Shown in pieces: positions 1 to 9,772 of a stretch of DNA of 64,000 nt (position 1 is its first letter; each line of letters begins with the position of its first letter). The stretch is from Bremia lactucae (taxonomy: Eukaryota > Oomycota > Peronosporomycetes > Peronosporales > Peronosporaceae). The translations under genes and the position numbers were made by a program. The notes beneath the pieces were generated by a model. It did no database searches. It was not told where the DNA came from and was given only the letters and a program-made list of their open reading frames with translations. The DNA is taken from the NCBI RefSeq assembly GCF_004359215.1, contig NC_090615.1:130014-194013 (forward strand), in the 5' to 3' direction.

Positions 1-249
1 GCGTTCCGACTAAGGCATTAGACGCGGCCGGCGAATTAACGCGGCGCGTGCGCTTAGTGCGAGGTTGAGTGGGCGTCTTCGCAGACGACCCACCAACGTG
101 GCCCCTTTTAGGTGGCATCTTGGGCGCCGTGTATGGAAACACGTGCGCTAGAGTGATCGAGTGAACTAGCGGCGCGTAAAGCTGCTCGCAGTTCCTCTCT
201 CCTCTTTGACGAATTTAAAAAATGTAAATTTGTTCTTAAAGAGGGGATG
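1..249. other. Unassigned flank
   Basis: No convincing gene is visible. The stretch contains an imperfect hairpin around 68-91 (GTGGGCGTC against GACGACCCAC) and is richer in GC than what follows. It is not repeated beside copy 2 at 9,082, so it lies outside the duplicated unit. It may be the edge of another retroelement, but no motif proves that. Confidence 0.3.
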
Positions 250-1040
250 GTGTAACGGACTAAAGTTGCCCTAATGTTACACAGTCCGTTAAGTACATTT
301 GGTGTACTTAAGGGAATGGTCAATTACTACATAATAGTAATTAGACCCAACACTCGGGTGAGGTGCACATTTGTGACCAACCTTGTGGATGTGATGCACA
401 TGGGTGCATTCACGTTAGGAGGGATGACGCCCAGCGTCATCCGTGATGACGGCTAGCGTCATCCGTTACGCGAGGTATCTAGAAAGATACGCTCGCAATA
501 CATATTAGATGTTATCTATAGAGATAACATTTAAATAGGTAAAAAAAGGTATTTGTATTTAATTCTATTAAATATAAATCAGTCTGAAAACTACTTCCTA
601 CTTGGTAAATGCGCACGAGGAGCCGGATTACCGCTCCCGTGACGACAATTGACCAGAGTTCTAAAAGTGTTGGGTGAGGTCGCTAACGCGCCCACCACAA
701 CTACCTCACTGCACGCAAGAGAAGCAGGTTTAACCGCTTCCTCGCTGTGCTAGGGTGTGTGTCTTAGTAGAGCGTGGCCGCATTACGACAAGCCCGCCTA
801 CAACTTCCCAGCTGAAGCTTGAACACCTAGCGAAGTCAAATACTTTATAATCGTGCTATACCAGTAACGCGTCGCAACTTTATTGCCGGTGCGTACATTT
901 CAAAAATGGAGCGCTTTTCCACTATGCGTGCTGTTCAAAGTCACTTATCAGGTCTTGAAGGATTGTGCTGGCACAAAAAAATGCAGCTGTCTTTCTCCTC
1001 ATGCATATGTTGGAACTTTCGACACATCGAGTGTCAAAAT
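250..1040. repeat. LTR-like block upstream of Copia A (copy 1)
   Basis: The block begins TGTAACGGAC and is AT-rich with several short palindromes: two adjacent hairpins of the type GATGACG...CGTCATC (425-462), TATCTAGAAAGATA near 476 and TGTTATCTATAGAGATAACA near 510. The part 351-1040 is repeated almost base for base at 9,082-9,772. The start and palindromes resemble oomycete LTRs, but no partner LTR or target duplication was found, so the LTR label is an inference. Copia A is inserted just after it. Confidence 0.4.
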
Positions 1041-1230
1041 TGTTGAAGGTGGTACATCAGGCGACGGTTCGTTGTCGTGCTGATGTGGCGGTTACTGTCG
1101 TGAATGACACAAGAGAAGAGCAAGCGAAGCTGCTACATTTAAGTACGTTACATGTATGAGGGTTTTAAAAGAACGAATTTACTTTCCATTTTGCCTACAC
1201 GAAGACATTCTTACGCATGTTGTCATACCC
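1041..1230 (+). repeat. 5' LTR of Copia A copy 1
   Basis: It matches 5356-5554 with scattered substitutions, including the shared block CATCAGGCGACGGTTCGTTG. Its inner edge has lost or changed the terminal AACA seen in the 3' LTR, so the end near 1230 is approximate. Confidence 0.75.
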
Positions 1231-4200
1231 TATGAGCCCAAACTTGGGTGAGGCGAATGACGATCTCAACATGGACAACTACTTTGTATAGGAATTTTAA
1301 TGCTCGGATGAAACTAGCCAAGAAAGGGCTACTGGAGCACATCGACGCGACGAAGGCATCGAGTGCCACAAGGGCCGACGCGTCGATATGGAAAGTCAAT
1401 GATATGAAGGCCTTCGCGATTATGTGTAAGTCAATCACCCCAAGTCTACAGTCCATGGTTCGCGATGCAAGCACGGCTGCAGAAGCTTGGGAGATATTAA
1501 AGAGTTTTTTTCTTCGAAGAAATATTCACAACCGTGTGCAGATGCGTCGGCAGTTGCATGAATTCAAGCTGTAGAAGGGAGAGAGTGTACTAGACCACTT
1601 CTAAAGTTTGATGAGCTGTGCATGTCCATGCAAGCCATCGGAGACGAAGTTTCGTCTGACGAGCAGCTCGTTATACTGCTTGGAAGCTTGTCTGATGAGT
1701 ATGATCAGATCATCAGAATCATTGAGAACATGAAAGAAATTGATATTTTCCAAGCCAAAGAAATGCTTCGTCGTGAATACGAAGGCATTACTCGCAAGGA
1801 GAAAAGTGAACTTGCATTTAAGGCTACAAGAAATTTCAAGGGCAAAGTTTTTTGGTCGGATGAAACAAGAACCAAGTTTACCGGGACGTGTTTTGTATGT
1901 GGAAAACAGGGTCATAAGAAACAAGACTGTTGGAAGAGCCAAACCAACGAGAAAAACAACGAGCAAGCGTTTACTGTTAGTGAACATGGTTCGGAAGGTT
2001 GGCTACTCGACAGTGGTACGAGAAGTCACATGTGCCCATACCAAGATGAATTTTTGGAGATTCGATCGTTGAATCGACTAATCGGCATCTCGATCGCAAA
2101 TGGGTGACAGTTATGGCTGCTGGAATTGGTACGATTCGAAATATTCTAAAAAACAATGTGCCAATTCGCATTGAAGACGTGCTGTACGTTCCAGAGCTGG
2201 ATCGCAGACTGCTTTCAGTTTCTTTACTATCGGAAAAGGGATTGGATGCAACTTTTACGAACAAAACATGTGTGATAAGGAATGGTCAAGATGTGGTGGC
2301 GAAAGTAAACAAATTGGAGAATTTATTTGGATGGAATGTGCAACTTTAGGGTCGGCATTCACAAGCGAAGTGTTTGGTTGTGGAATTAAAGATGAGAGTC
2401 CTAGTGTGTGGCATGCACGACTAGGACATCTTCCAATGAAGACGTTGAAAAAATCTACACAATTGTGTAGAAGGAATAAATGTGCAAGCTTCGGGTGATG
2501 ATGTCGACGATCAAGACGAAGTTTGCGAGGGATTTGTGACTAGAAAGTCGTTAGACAAACCATTTCCAAATTCAAGTCACGGCAAAGTGAAGACAAAATC
2601 ACTGGTCCAAATTGTCCACAGTGATGTGATGGGTCCAATGGAGACAAAGGCTCAAGGAGGAGCACGATACGTAGTTACATTCCTGGATGATTTTTCGCGC
2701 TACGTGGTGACATACTTCATCGCTAATAAGTCTGAAGTGCTGGGAAAGTTTATCGAATACAAGTCGATGATGGAAAACCAACTGAATTCCAAGATCAAAT
2801 GCATTCGCACCGACAATGGTGGCGAATACATGAACAAAAATTCGCAGAAGTTTGTTGCAAGGCTGGCATAGTACACCAAGCGACAGTGCCATATTCCCCC
2901 CAGCAAAATAAAATGGCTGAACGAATGAATAGGACACTGACGGAACGTGCAAGGTCGATGCTAAATCACACGCAAGTGGAAAAGAAGTGGTGGGCTGAAG
3001 CTATAAATACAGCTGTATATGTGACCAACCGGGTTACGTGCGCTTCATCCCCGACGAAGACTCCAATTGAGATGTCTTTTGGCTTGAAGCCAGACATATC
3101 ACACATGCGCGTTTTTGGTGCTCAAGATTACGCACACATTGACAAAACGAAACGTGCAAAATTGGACAAGAAGGCATTTCGGTGCATGTTTCTTGGTTAT
3201 TTACACGAAGTGAAGGGTTATCGTGTCTGGAATTATAATTCAGAAAAACTTGAAGTCACAAGGTCAGTGACATTTCAAGAACAGCCACGGACGAAGTATG
3301 TTCAAGTTGTTGATGACGCACCTGTATCAATTCGTCAGCATGCAGAAACAAATGGCGAAGGAGACGATGATATCAGGGTTCAATCACCAATTTCCTCGAA
3401 TCACGATGAAAATGAACCTATGGAGGTTGATCAAACTAACGGTGGTCAAATAGTCTCGCCTCCTCAAGAATTTATGTCGTTGGGTACATGTCTAGAGTAT
3501 GGACATGGAGATGATATTGCTTTTGATATCGATGACGTGTACATGGAGCCAGCTGATTTAATTGAGGATGATATTCAGGCGATTGTGCCCAGGGAGGGAT
3601 GGACTTATCTCGATGACAGTCTGGAGACACATTCATCTCGTGTTAGTGTTCACAATAACCCTCTTGCAATACCTCCTCCAAGTCCAGACTCACAAGCTTT
3701 GGTTCCGGTTGGGATGTCAGATGCTATCGTTTCGTCACGTGGAGATAACCTGTGGAACGTGCCTCAAACGATATCGTATTGAGTATGATCAAGCTAATGC
3801 GGCATTTGAAACCCCATCAACGAACCAAGATGCTATGAAGTCTCCACACAGTACGATGTGGAAAGAAGCGATAAAGGCCGAACTGAAGGCACTAGATAGC
3901 AAAAAGACGTGGAGTCCCGTGGAAAATTCGTTAAACAAGAAGGTAATTGGAACTAAGTGGGTGTTCGCCATCAAGCGAAATGAAAATGGTGATATTTAGC
4001 GATATGAGGCTCGGCTTGTGGCACTAGGTTATCGTCAGACCTATGGAATTTATTACTACGACACGTATTCTCCGGTCGCGAACATGAGTTCAATTCGTGT
4101 GTTTTTCGCGGTATGTTGCCATTATGGGATGGTTATATTCCAATATGATGTCGATACAGCATTTATCAATGGTGTTCTCGAAGAAGAGGTGTTTATTAAT

Positions 4201-5350
4201 ACACCCGAGGGCGTTAAAATGAAATCGAGTCAAGTGCTGAAGCTAAATCGAAGCCTGTATGGACTGAAACAAGCTGCTGCAACATGGTTTAAGACTATTT
4301 CAGGCGTTTTCAAGAGCATGGGGTTTGTGGCGTGCGTTTCGGATCCGTGTGTATTTGTTCGTCGATTTGACAATTTTTCATGGACTTACGTGACGTTATA
4401 TGTCGATGACATGCTCATTGGTGGCCTTTCGTACGACTCAATTAAGCAAGTTGCTGATGAATTGTCTACTAAATTTCAGCTCAAGAGACTGGGTAAAGTG
4501 CGATTTGTTCTGGGCATCGAAGTTGACTACAAGATGGAGGAGAAACGACTCAAGATCAGTCAAAGCGCGTGTATAGCAAGAATGGTTGAAAAATTCAATC
4601 AAGATAATGCTAGGCCGGTGTATAATCCGGGTGTGGAAGGCCAGAACATGATAAAGTGTGAAGTGATGGACCCAAAAATGAAAAATCGTCCGTATCGTTC
4701 ATTGGTGGGTTCACTTCTCTACGTGGCAACCGGCACAAGACCCGATATTGCATTCGCGGTGTGTCAATTGAGTCGACACTTAGAAAAACCAAGTGAAGAA
4801 CATTGGAATGCGGCTATCGAGTGCTGCGTTATTTAAAGTCAACCGCTATGGATGGAATCTTCTATCGGAGCAAGTCACGCCAACTGCAGTTGAGTGCATT
4901 TAGTGACGCTGATTGGGGCAGTAATAAGGACAATCGACGCTCAAAGTCAGGTGTGATGATGATGATCAACGGATCACCCGTGATTTTCAAGTCAAAAATG
5001 CAAAACAGTGATTGCTGAAGCCGAATGTGTGGCTCTATCATTGTGCTACAAGAAGTATTGTGGACTAAATCGCTATTGCTGGAGATGAGGTCAAGTTTAA
5101 TGGTCCAGTTATTGTGTTCAAGGACAATCAAAGTGCGATTGCTATCGCGAAAAATGAAGGCTATCAAAGTCGTGCGAAGCACATTGATATACGCTATCAT
5201 TTTGTCCGTGGTCAAGTCAAAAACAAGGTAATCCAGCTGGAGTATATTGAAACCAAGTTACAGCTCGCTGATTTCCTGACCAAGACAATTTCGACAAAGA
5301 AGTTTCAATTTCTCGTGGACAAGACCAATATTGGAAACTTCTCGTCGAGG
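1231..5350 (+). pseudogene. Copia A gag-pol pseudogene, copy 1
   Basis: Fragments in order: gag (1248-1574, ended by a stop), gag end with zinc knuckle CFVCGKQGHKKQDC and protease motif LLDSGT (1622-2104), linker with LGHLP (2104-2498), integrase with RTDNGGEY (2482-2871, frameshifted into 2799-3782), reverse transcriptase with LYVDDM (3789-4836, interrupted by TAG near 3997), then RNase H with FSDADWGS and the conserved tail KHIDIRYHFVRGQVK (4803-5341) in at least three frames. Every lesion up to about 4,170 is repeated exactly in copy 2, so the decay predates the duplication or the two are one sequence placed twice. Confidence 0.85.
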
Positions 5351-5355
5351 AGGAG

Positions 5356-5554
5356 TGTAAAAGGTGGAACATCAGGCGACGGTTCGTTGTCGTGCTGATG
5401 TGGCGGTTACTGTCGTGAATGACACAAGAAGAAAAGCAAGCGAAGCTGTTACATTTAAGTACGTTGCATGTATGAGGGTTTTAAAAGAACGAATTTACTT
5501 TCCATTTTGCCTACACGAAGACATTCTTACGCAGTGTGTTGTCATACCCCAACA
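5356..5554 (+). repeat. 3' LTR of Copia A copy 1
   Basis: A 199-bp LTR beginning TGTAAAAGG and ending CCCCAACA. It is preceded by a purine tract (GAGGAGGAG) that would prime plus-strand synthesis and followed by the AAAAT target duplication. Further copies are at 14,087-14,285 and 20,884-21,082. Confidence 0.85.
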
Positions 5555-5643
5555 AAAATTGGTTTTGGAATGTAGGCTGCTCAATTGTTTGGGATGTTGC
5601 CAAAACACATGTATACATCCTAAAGAGAATAGATGAACACTGA

Positions 5644-6211
5644 ATCGAGCGAGCTACATGCATCGCTCTTTTTGATTACACCTAATATCGCTTCGTTTTT
5701 TTCGGTAAAGTGGAATATTGGACTCTAGTCTGCCACTTTAGAAACACGCGAGAATTTCGAATGCAGTGTTACTTTTCACAGAGCAAACAATACTGCCCAC
5801 GCACATAATTTGCGCATTTCATTATCATGTTGTATCTTAAAGCTTATCTACGAGATGAGAGGACGCCGTGGGTGAGCTGGCATCTGGGTAATTCATATTA
5901 TGCTTCTATCTAGTACTGACTTTATTATATAAATAACAAACTGTGTATGGCGCATGCTTGCGCACCGCACAATCGTGTCTTATGACGATCGGCGGGGTTG
6001 ATTTAAACATAAATCAACCAATCAATAAAGCTAATGTCTGACTGCATCAATATTAGCAGATTTGGTGAGATAGTTGTGCAGCAAATTATTCTTGAAAGTG
6101 CTTTTATAATTTATAATGTTTCTCACCTTTCGGCATGAGTATGGGCACATTAGCTTCTTATAAGCTCTTACGCAACGATATTGTACCTCTACATAATAAA
6201 TTTCCTGTCGC
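5644..6211. other. Non-coding spacer after Copia A
   Basis: AT-rich sequence without a convincing gene. It is repeated at 14,370-14,597 plus 19,775-20,092 (interrupted by Copia C) and again at 21,172-21,739. This is the intact reference that shows where Copia C inserted. Confidence 0.4.
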
Positions 6212-6322
6212 GTGGTCGTTCCGATTAAAGTTGATGAAACGGGTCGCGCTTTGGAAAGATATCTCGAAGAGTACAATGCGGATAGTTTACTGAACTATCT
6301 TTACTTAATATTGATGGAATAA
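6212..6322 (+). other. Short coding-like frame, 36 codons (thrice repeated)
   Basis: The frame reads VVVPIKVDETGRALERYLE and continues to a TAA at 6320-6322. It has a plausible amphipathic composition, but it is preceded by a stop a few codons upstream and has no ATG of its own, so it would have to be a last exon or the remnant of a gene. Copies are at 20,093-20,196 (cut by the N gap, with two conservative changes) and 21,740-21,850. I do not recognise the family. Confidence 0.2.
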
Positions 6323-7144
6323 ATTATTAAGATATCTAACCGGTGTAGGCAATATCTTCAATGTATGGTCATTCCACTGCATCCAAAAATCAACAGTAAT
6401 TCCTTTTGTAAACCCTTTTGGTTTTGGTACACAATCACGCCCCCCTAAACTAGGAATCGCTATAGCCACACACCTTAACTATCTACATGATAGTAGTGTA
6501 ATGAGTGTGATTGCCCTAAGAACATCAGAAACCGTGTTTTCGGTTGGCGATGTTAGATGCACTGTTTTTAACAGGTGAGAAAAAGCCAAGAGCGCAATCG
6601 TGCACGAGGGAGAAGTTGAGCTGGAAATAAGCGACAAGGGTCGGAGGTGCGCTCTTGCGCATGCATGTTAGTTAGTGTTTGGCGCTCCAGCTAAGGCTTA
6701 TCTTTCAAATAGGCCAATCTTAGTGGTCTTTCTTTGTACCCACCATGAGCGCAAGCAAGTTGCTACCATTACGCTACTCTCATATATACAGAAATAGATA
6801 ATTAAGGGTTGTGGCTACATCGAATCACAAATAGGTAATAATGGGGCCATTTTAGTTGAGTAAGGAAAAAGGACCTATCTTAAAATTTATGGGAATAAAA
6901 ACTTGAATTTAAATACAGAAATAAAGACTCGTCCAACTACATTCTAGAATTGATACTGTTATTCAATTTGAGCTTACCTTGTACAAGATGAAGACTTACA
7001 ATATTAAATATACTTGTCATCTATCAAAAAGTCTCTATTTCAATTTTTAAATGATACTAGTAGCATAGTTATGTGTGCTCCACAATGTATCAAAACTGCG
7101 TTCATTAGTTTGCAATCTGCTCTTCATTGTAGAATGGGTCTAAA
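6323..7144. other. Intergenic stretch upstream of the acetyltransferase
   Basis: About 820 bp of AT-rich sequence with no ORF that resembles a protein. It is repeated with a few substitutions and single-base indels at 21,851-22,670. It may hold the promoter of the acetyltransferase, but I see no clear initiator. Confidence 0.3.
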
Positions 7145-7685
7145 ATGCTGAAGGGGGAGCTCTACTATGGACGCCGATCTGCTTCAGACCCGACAGGAAG
7201 CTCGCAGGTTGGTGAAAATATATAACGACCTCGATGGTGCTGAGACCGAGGAAGCCCAAGAAATCCTTAATAAGCTACTAGGAACGAAGGGCCAGAAGTG
7301 CTTGATCGAAATGCCGTTTCGATGCGACTACGGCTCTAACATTCGGTTGGGAGATGACGTCTACATGAACTATAATTGTGTCTTGCTCGACGTTTATGCA
7401 ATCACTATCGGAAATTGAGTCATGTTAGCCCCAAACGTGGAGCTCTATACGGCGACGCACCCATTAGGCCCAAAGGCACGGAATTCAGGGTACGAACTGG
7501 GAAAGGCAATCACGATAGAGGATGACGTTTGGATCGGTGGCAATGCTGTGATTTTGCCTGGAATGACTATTGGTTACGGTGCCGTCATTGGCGCTGGTAG
7601 TGTGGTGACCAAGGACGTTCCTCCCATGAGTGTTTATGCAGGCAACCCTGCAAAATTTATCAAAACTGTTGTTTGCACTTATTAA
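7145..7685 (+). pseudogene. Maltose/galactoside-type O-acetyltransferase, copy 1 (broken)
   Basis: This is a left-handed beta-helix acetyltransferase of the maltose/galactoside family, which transfers acetyl from acetyl-CoA to sugars. The N-terminal Mac-type helix (LLQTRQEARRLVKIYN), the stretch PFRCDYGSNIRLGDDVYMNYNC, the [10 protein letters not shown] loop with its catalytic-type His, the hexapeptide turns [12 protein letters not shown] and [15 protein letters not shown] and the terminus [10 protein letters not shown] all fit. A family-typical start, MLKGELY, lies at 7145-7165 but is one base out of frame with ATG 7167. A TGA at 7416-7418 (copy 2 has CGA) splits the protein, and the last codons are altered by a small inversion. 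Bacterial relatives are common, so ancient horizontal origin is possible but not shown here. Confidence 0.8.
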
Positions 7686-7718
7686 ATTTAGACATTGCAT
7701 GAAAATCCCAAAGTTGTC

Positions 7719-9080
7719 TTAATAATTAGCTTCTCTATCTGCAAGCGCAGCAGACTTGGCTAGTTGGTCCAGTAAGCTTTTGACACTCTTAACACGTCGT
7801 TTCAATAACGTCTGCACTTTTTGATCTGGCTCGTTGCAAAAACTTGTCAAATGCTGGTGAAAAAACACTGCGAGTCCGTCAATTGTAAGCTGGGCCTTCT
7901 TCGTCTGTAGCAGGCGATGAAACACCTGCGCCATTTCGAATTCGCTCTCGACTTTAAGGATTTCTTCCATAATAACACGTAGAAACAAAATACTCTTTTC
8001 TTCTAATTGCGTAAAGTCGAGCACCTTTAAGCACGAAAGGGACAAGTGTCCCCGAAGCACAAGGCCAGCCAGAATTTGGGCTTGGTTGAATAACGTCCGG
8101 GGTTTCAATGTCTCCATTTGCTTGAAAATATCCCAAAATGCAAGCTGGAAGGTAAATTTGTACCGCGAATCCATTTCACACAATTTTTCAGCCAGTGCAA
8201 GGTAAAACTTGTTAAATCGATTCTCTTGGCCACCGCAGCGCAGCAAAACGCGCACGATTTCGCGTTCCTGTTTTTCTTTTAAATGCAATTGCATCAATCG
8301 CTCATACGCATCAAAGCAGTCATTAGCACCCATCAGCGCCACAAATATTTTCTTGCGAACGTCAGTATTCATGCGCTGTTTTTCTGCAAGTTGGAGTAAT
8401 CGGTTGGTCTCCACAGCGTTTTCGTCGTCATTAACGTCGTCACTGGCCAACTTTTGCTGAAAGCCGACCCACGTACCTCCGACAATCCACCAGCGACCAT
8501 CTTCATCCGCGTGTAAAAGCTCCTGCAACGACACACGTAGCGGATTGTTGGCATTCCCGCATCGTGTCTTTACGCGGCCAAGCCACTTTTTTAATGGCGC
8601 AAGGTCAAGGACCCCACCACTTGCACTCTCTGTTCTTCGCTTAGCTTGCTTGGACGACTTGTTAAGATCATAAATTAGGTCGAGAATAAAGCCGATACGT
8701 TCCGGAGGTTGCGTTTTATCAATCGTATGATGCACCTCACCTACTTTTTGCTGCACGGCGGCCACCATCTGACGCAAAGCGTCGGGATCGTCCGCACGAA
8801 GCTGTGCACCGCCAATTTTTAAGAGTTGGTGAATGAGCTCAATGTCGGTGGTCGAGAAACTCTGCACAAAAGATCGAAAGAGATCGTACACGAGGCTGCA
8901 GTGCACAACTCCAAAGTTGTACAGCATCATTACGAACCGCATCAAATTCACGGGCACTTTAGACGTTCTGCTGCTTTCATCTTCCGTATTGTCCTCGAGT
9001 TTGGATTGGTTCGATTCAATGAGCTTAATCTCCTCTGCCACGCTCTCAACTAGCTTCCGTGTCAATTTCTCAACAAAAAA
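7719..9080 (-). pseudogene. NOM1: NOM1/SGD1 gene, 5'-truncated copy
   Basis: This is the 3' part of the nucleolar MIF4G/MA3 protein found complete at 23,270-26,200. It carries the end of the MIF4G region and the whole MA3 region (VRKKIFVALMGANDCFDAY, FNKFYLALAEKLC) to the stop, and lacks roughly the first 418 residues. Reading is cut at 9,080, where an N is followed directly by the LTR-like block. The remaining frame is open and differs from the intact copy at only a handful of residues (for example NLMRF/NLMLF, GFILDL/GFVLDL, EANY/EAKY). Such low divergence suits a recent duplicate or the other haplotype. Confidence 0.85.
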
Positions 9081-9081
9081 N
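9081..9081. other. Single ambiguous base at duplication junction
   Basis: A lone N sits exactly where the NOM1 copy stops and the repeated LTR-like block starts. In the intact locus (24,631 onward) the NOM1 frame simply continues. The join may be an assembly product. Confidence 0.8.
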
Positions 9082-9772
9082 CACTCGGGTGTGGTGCACA
9101 TTTGTGACCAACCCTTGTGGATGTGATGCACATGGGTGCATTCACGTTAGGAGGGATGACGCCCAGCGTCATCCGTGATGACGGCTAGCGTCATCCGTTA
9201 CGCGAGGTATCTAGAAAGATACGCTCGCAATACATATTAGATGTTATCTATAGAGATAACATTTAAATAGGTAAAAAAAGGTATTTGTATTTAATTCTAT
9301 TAAATATAAATCAGTCTGAAAACTACTTCCTACTTGGTAAATGCGCACGAGGAGCCGGATTACCGCTCCCGTGACGACAATTGACCAGAGTTCTAAAAGT
9401 GTTGGGTGAGGTCGCTAACGCGCCCACCACAACTACCTCACTGCACGCAAGAGAAGCAGGTTTAACCGCTTCCTCGCTGTGCTAGGGTGTGTGTCTTAGT
9501 AGAGCGTGGCCGCATTACGACAAGCCCGCCTACAACTTCCCAGCTGAAGCTTGAACACCTAGCGAAGTCAAATACTTTATAATCGTGCTATACCAGTAAC
9601 GCGTCGCAACTTTATTGCCGGTGCGTACATTTCAAAAATGGAGCGCTTTTCCACTATGCGTGCTGTTCAAAGTCACTTATCAGGTCTTGAAGGATTGTGC
9701 TGGCACAAAAAAATGCAGCTGTCTTTCTCCTCATGCATATGTTGGAACTTTCGACACATCGAGTGTCAAAAT
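9082..9772. repeat. LTR-like block upstream of Copia A (copy 2)
   Basis: It corresponds to 351-1040 with only a substitution and a one-base insertion near its start, then no difference that I can see. The palindromes listed for copy 1 are all present. The first hundred bases of the block in copy 1 (250-350) are missing here. Confidence 0.6.

Larger units (their letters stand above)
1041..5554 (+). mobile_element. Copia A, LTR retrotransposon copy 1 (degenerate)
   Basis: Ty1/Copia order is clear: gag, zinc knuckle, protease, integrase, reverse transcriptase, RNase H. A 5' LTR at about 1041-1230 matches a 3' LTR at 5356-5554, which starts TGTAAAAGG after the purine tract GAGGAGGAG and ends CCCAACA. 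The element is flanked by AAAAT at 1036-1040 and 5555-5559, a 5-bp target duplication as expected for Copia integrase. The coding region is broken by many stops and frameshifts, so the element cannot move by itself. Confidence 0.9.
906..5643 (+). other. Small open frame split by Copia A insertion
   Basis: If Copia A and one copy of its AAAAT target duplication are removed, the plus-strand frame beginning ATG at 906 runs through 1040 and resumes at 5560 to a TGA at 5641-5643. That gives 72 codons, with no stop back to about 828 in the same frame. The product would contain several Cys, Trp and His residues. I recognise no family. A run of this length can arise by chance, so this is a weak candidate for a gene or older element fragment disrupted by the insertion. 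The same arrangement recurs in copy 2. Confidence 0.2.

Noticed and set aside
6031..6276. Minus-strand 81-codon frame, repeated at 19,915 and 21,559
   Set aside because: It overlaps the better plus-strand frame at 6,212 and has no recognisable domain; most likely a shadow.
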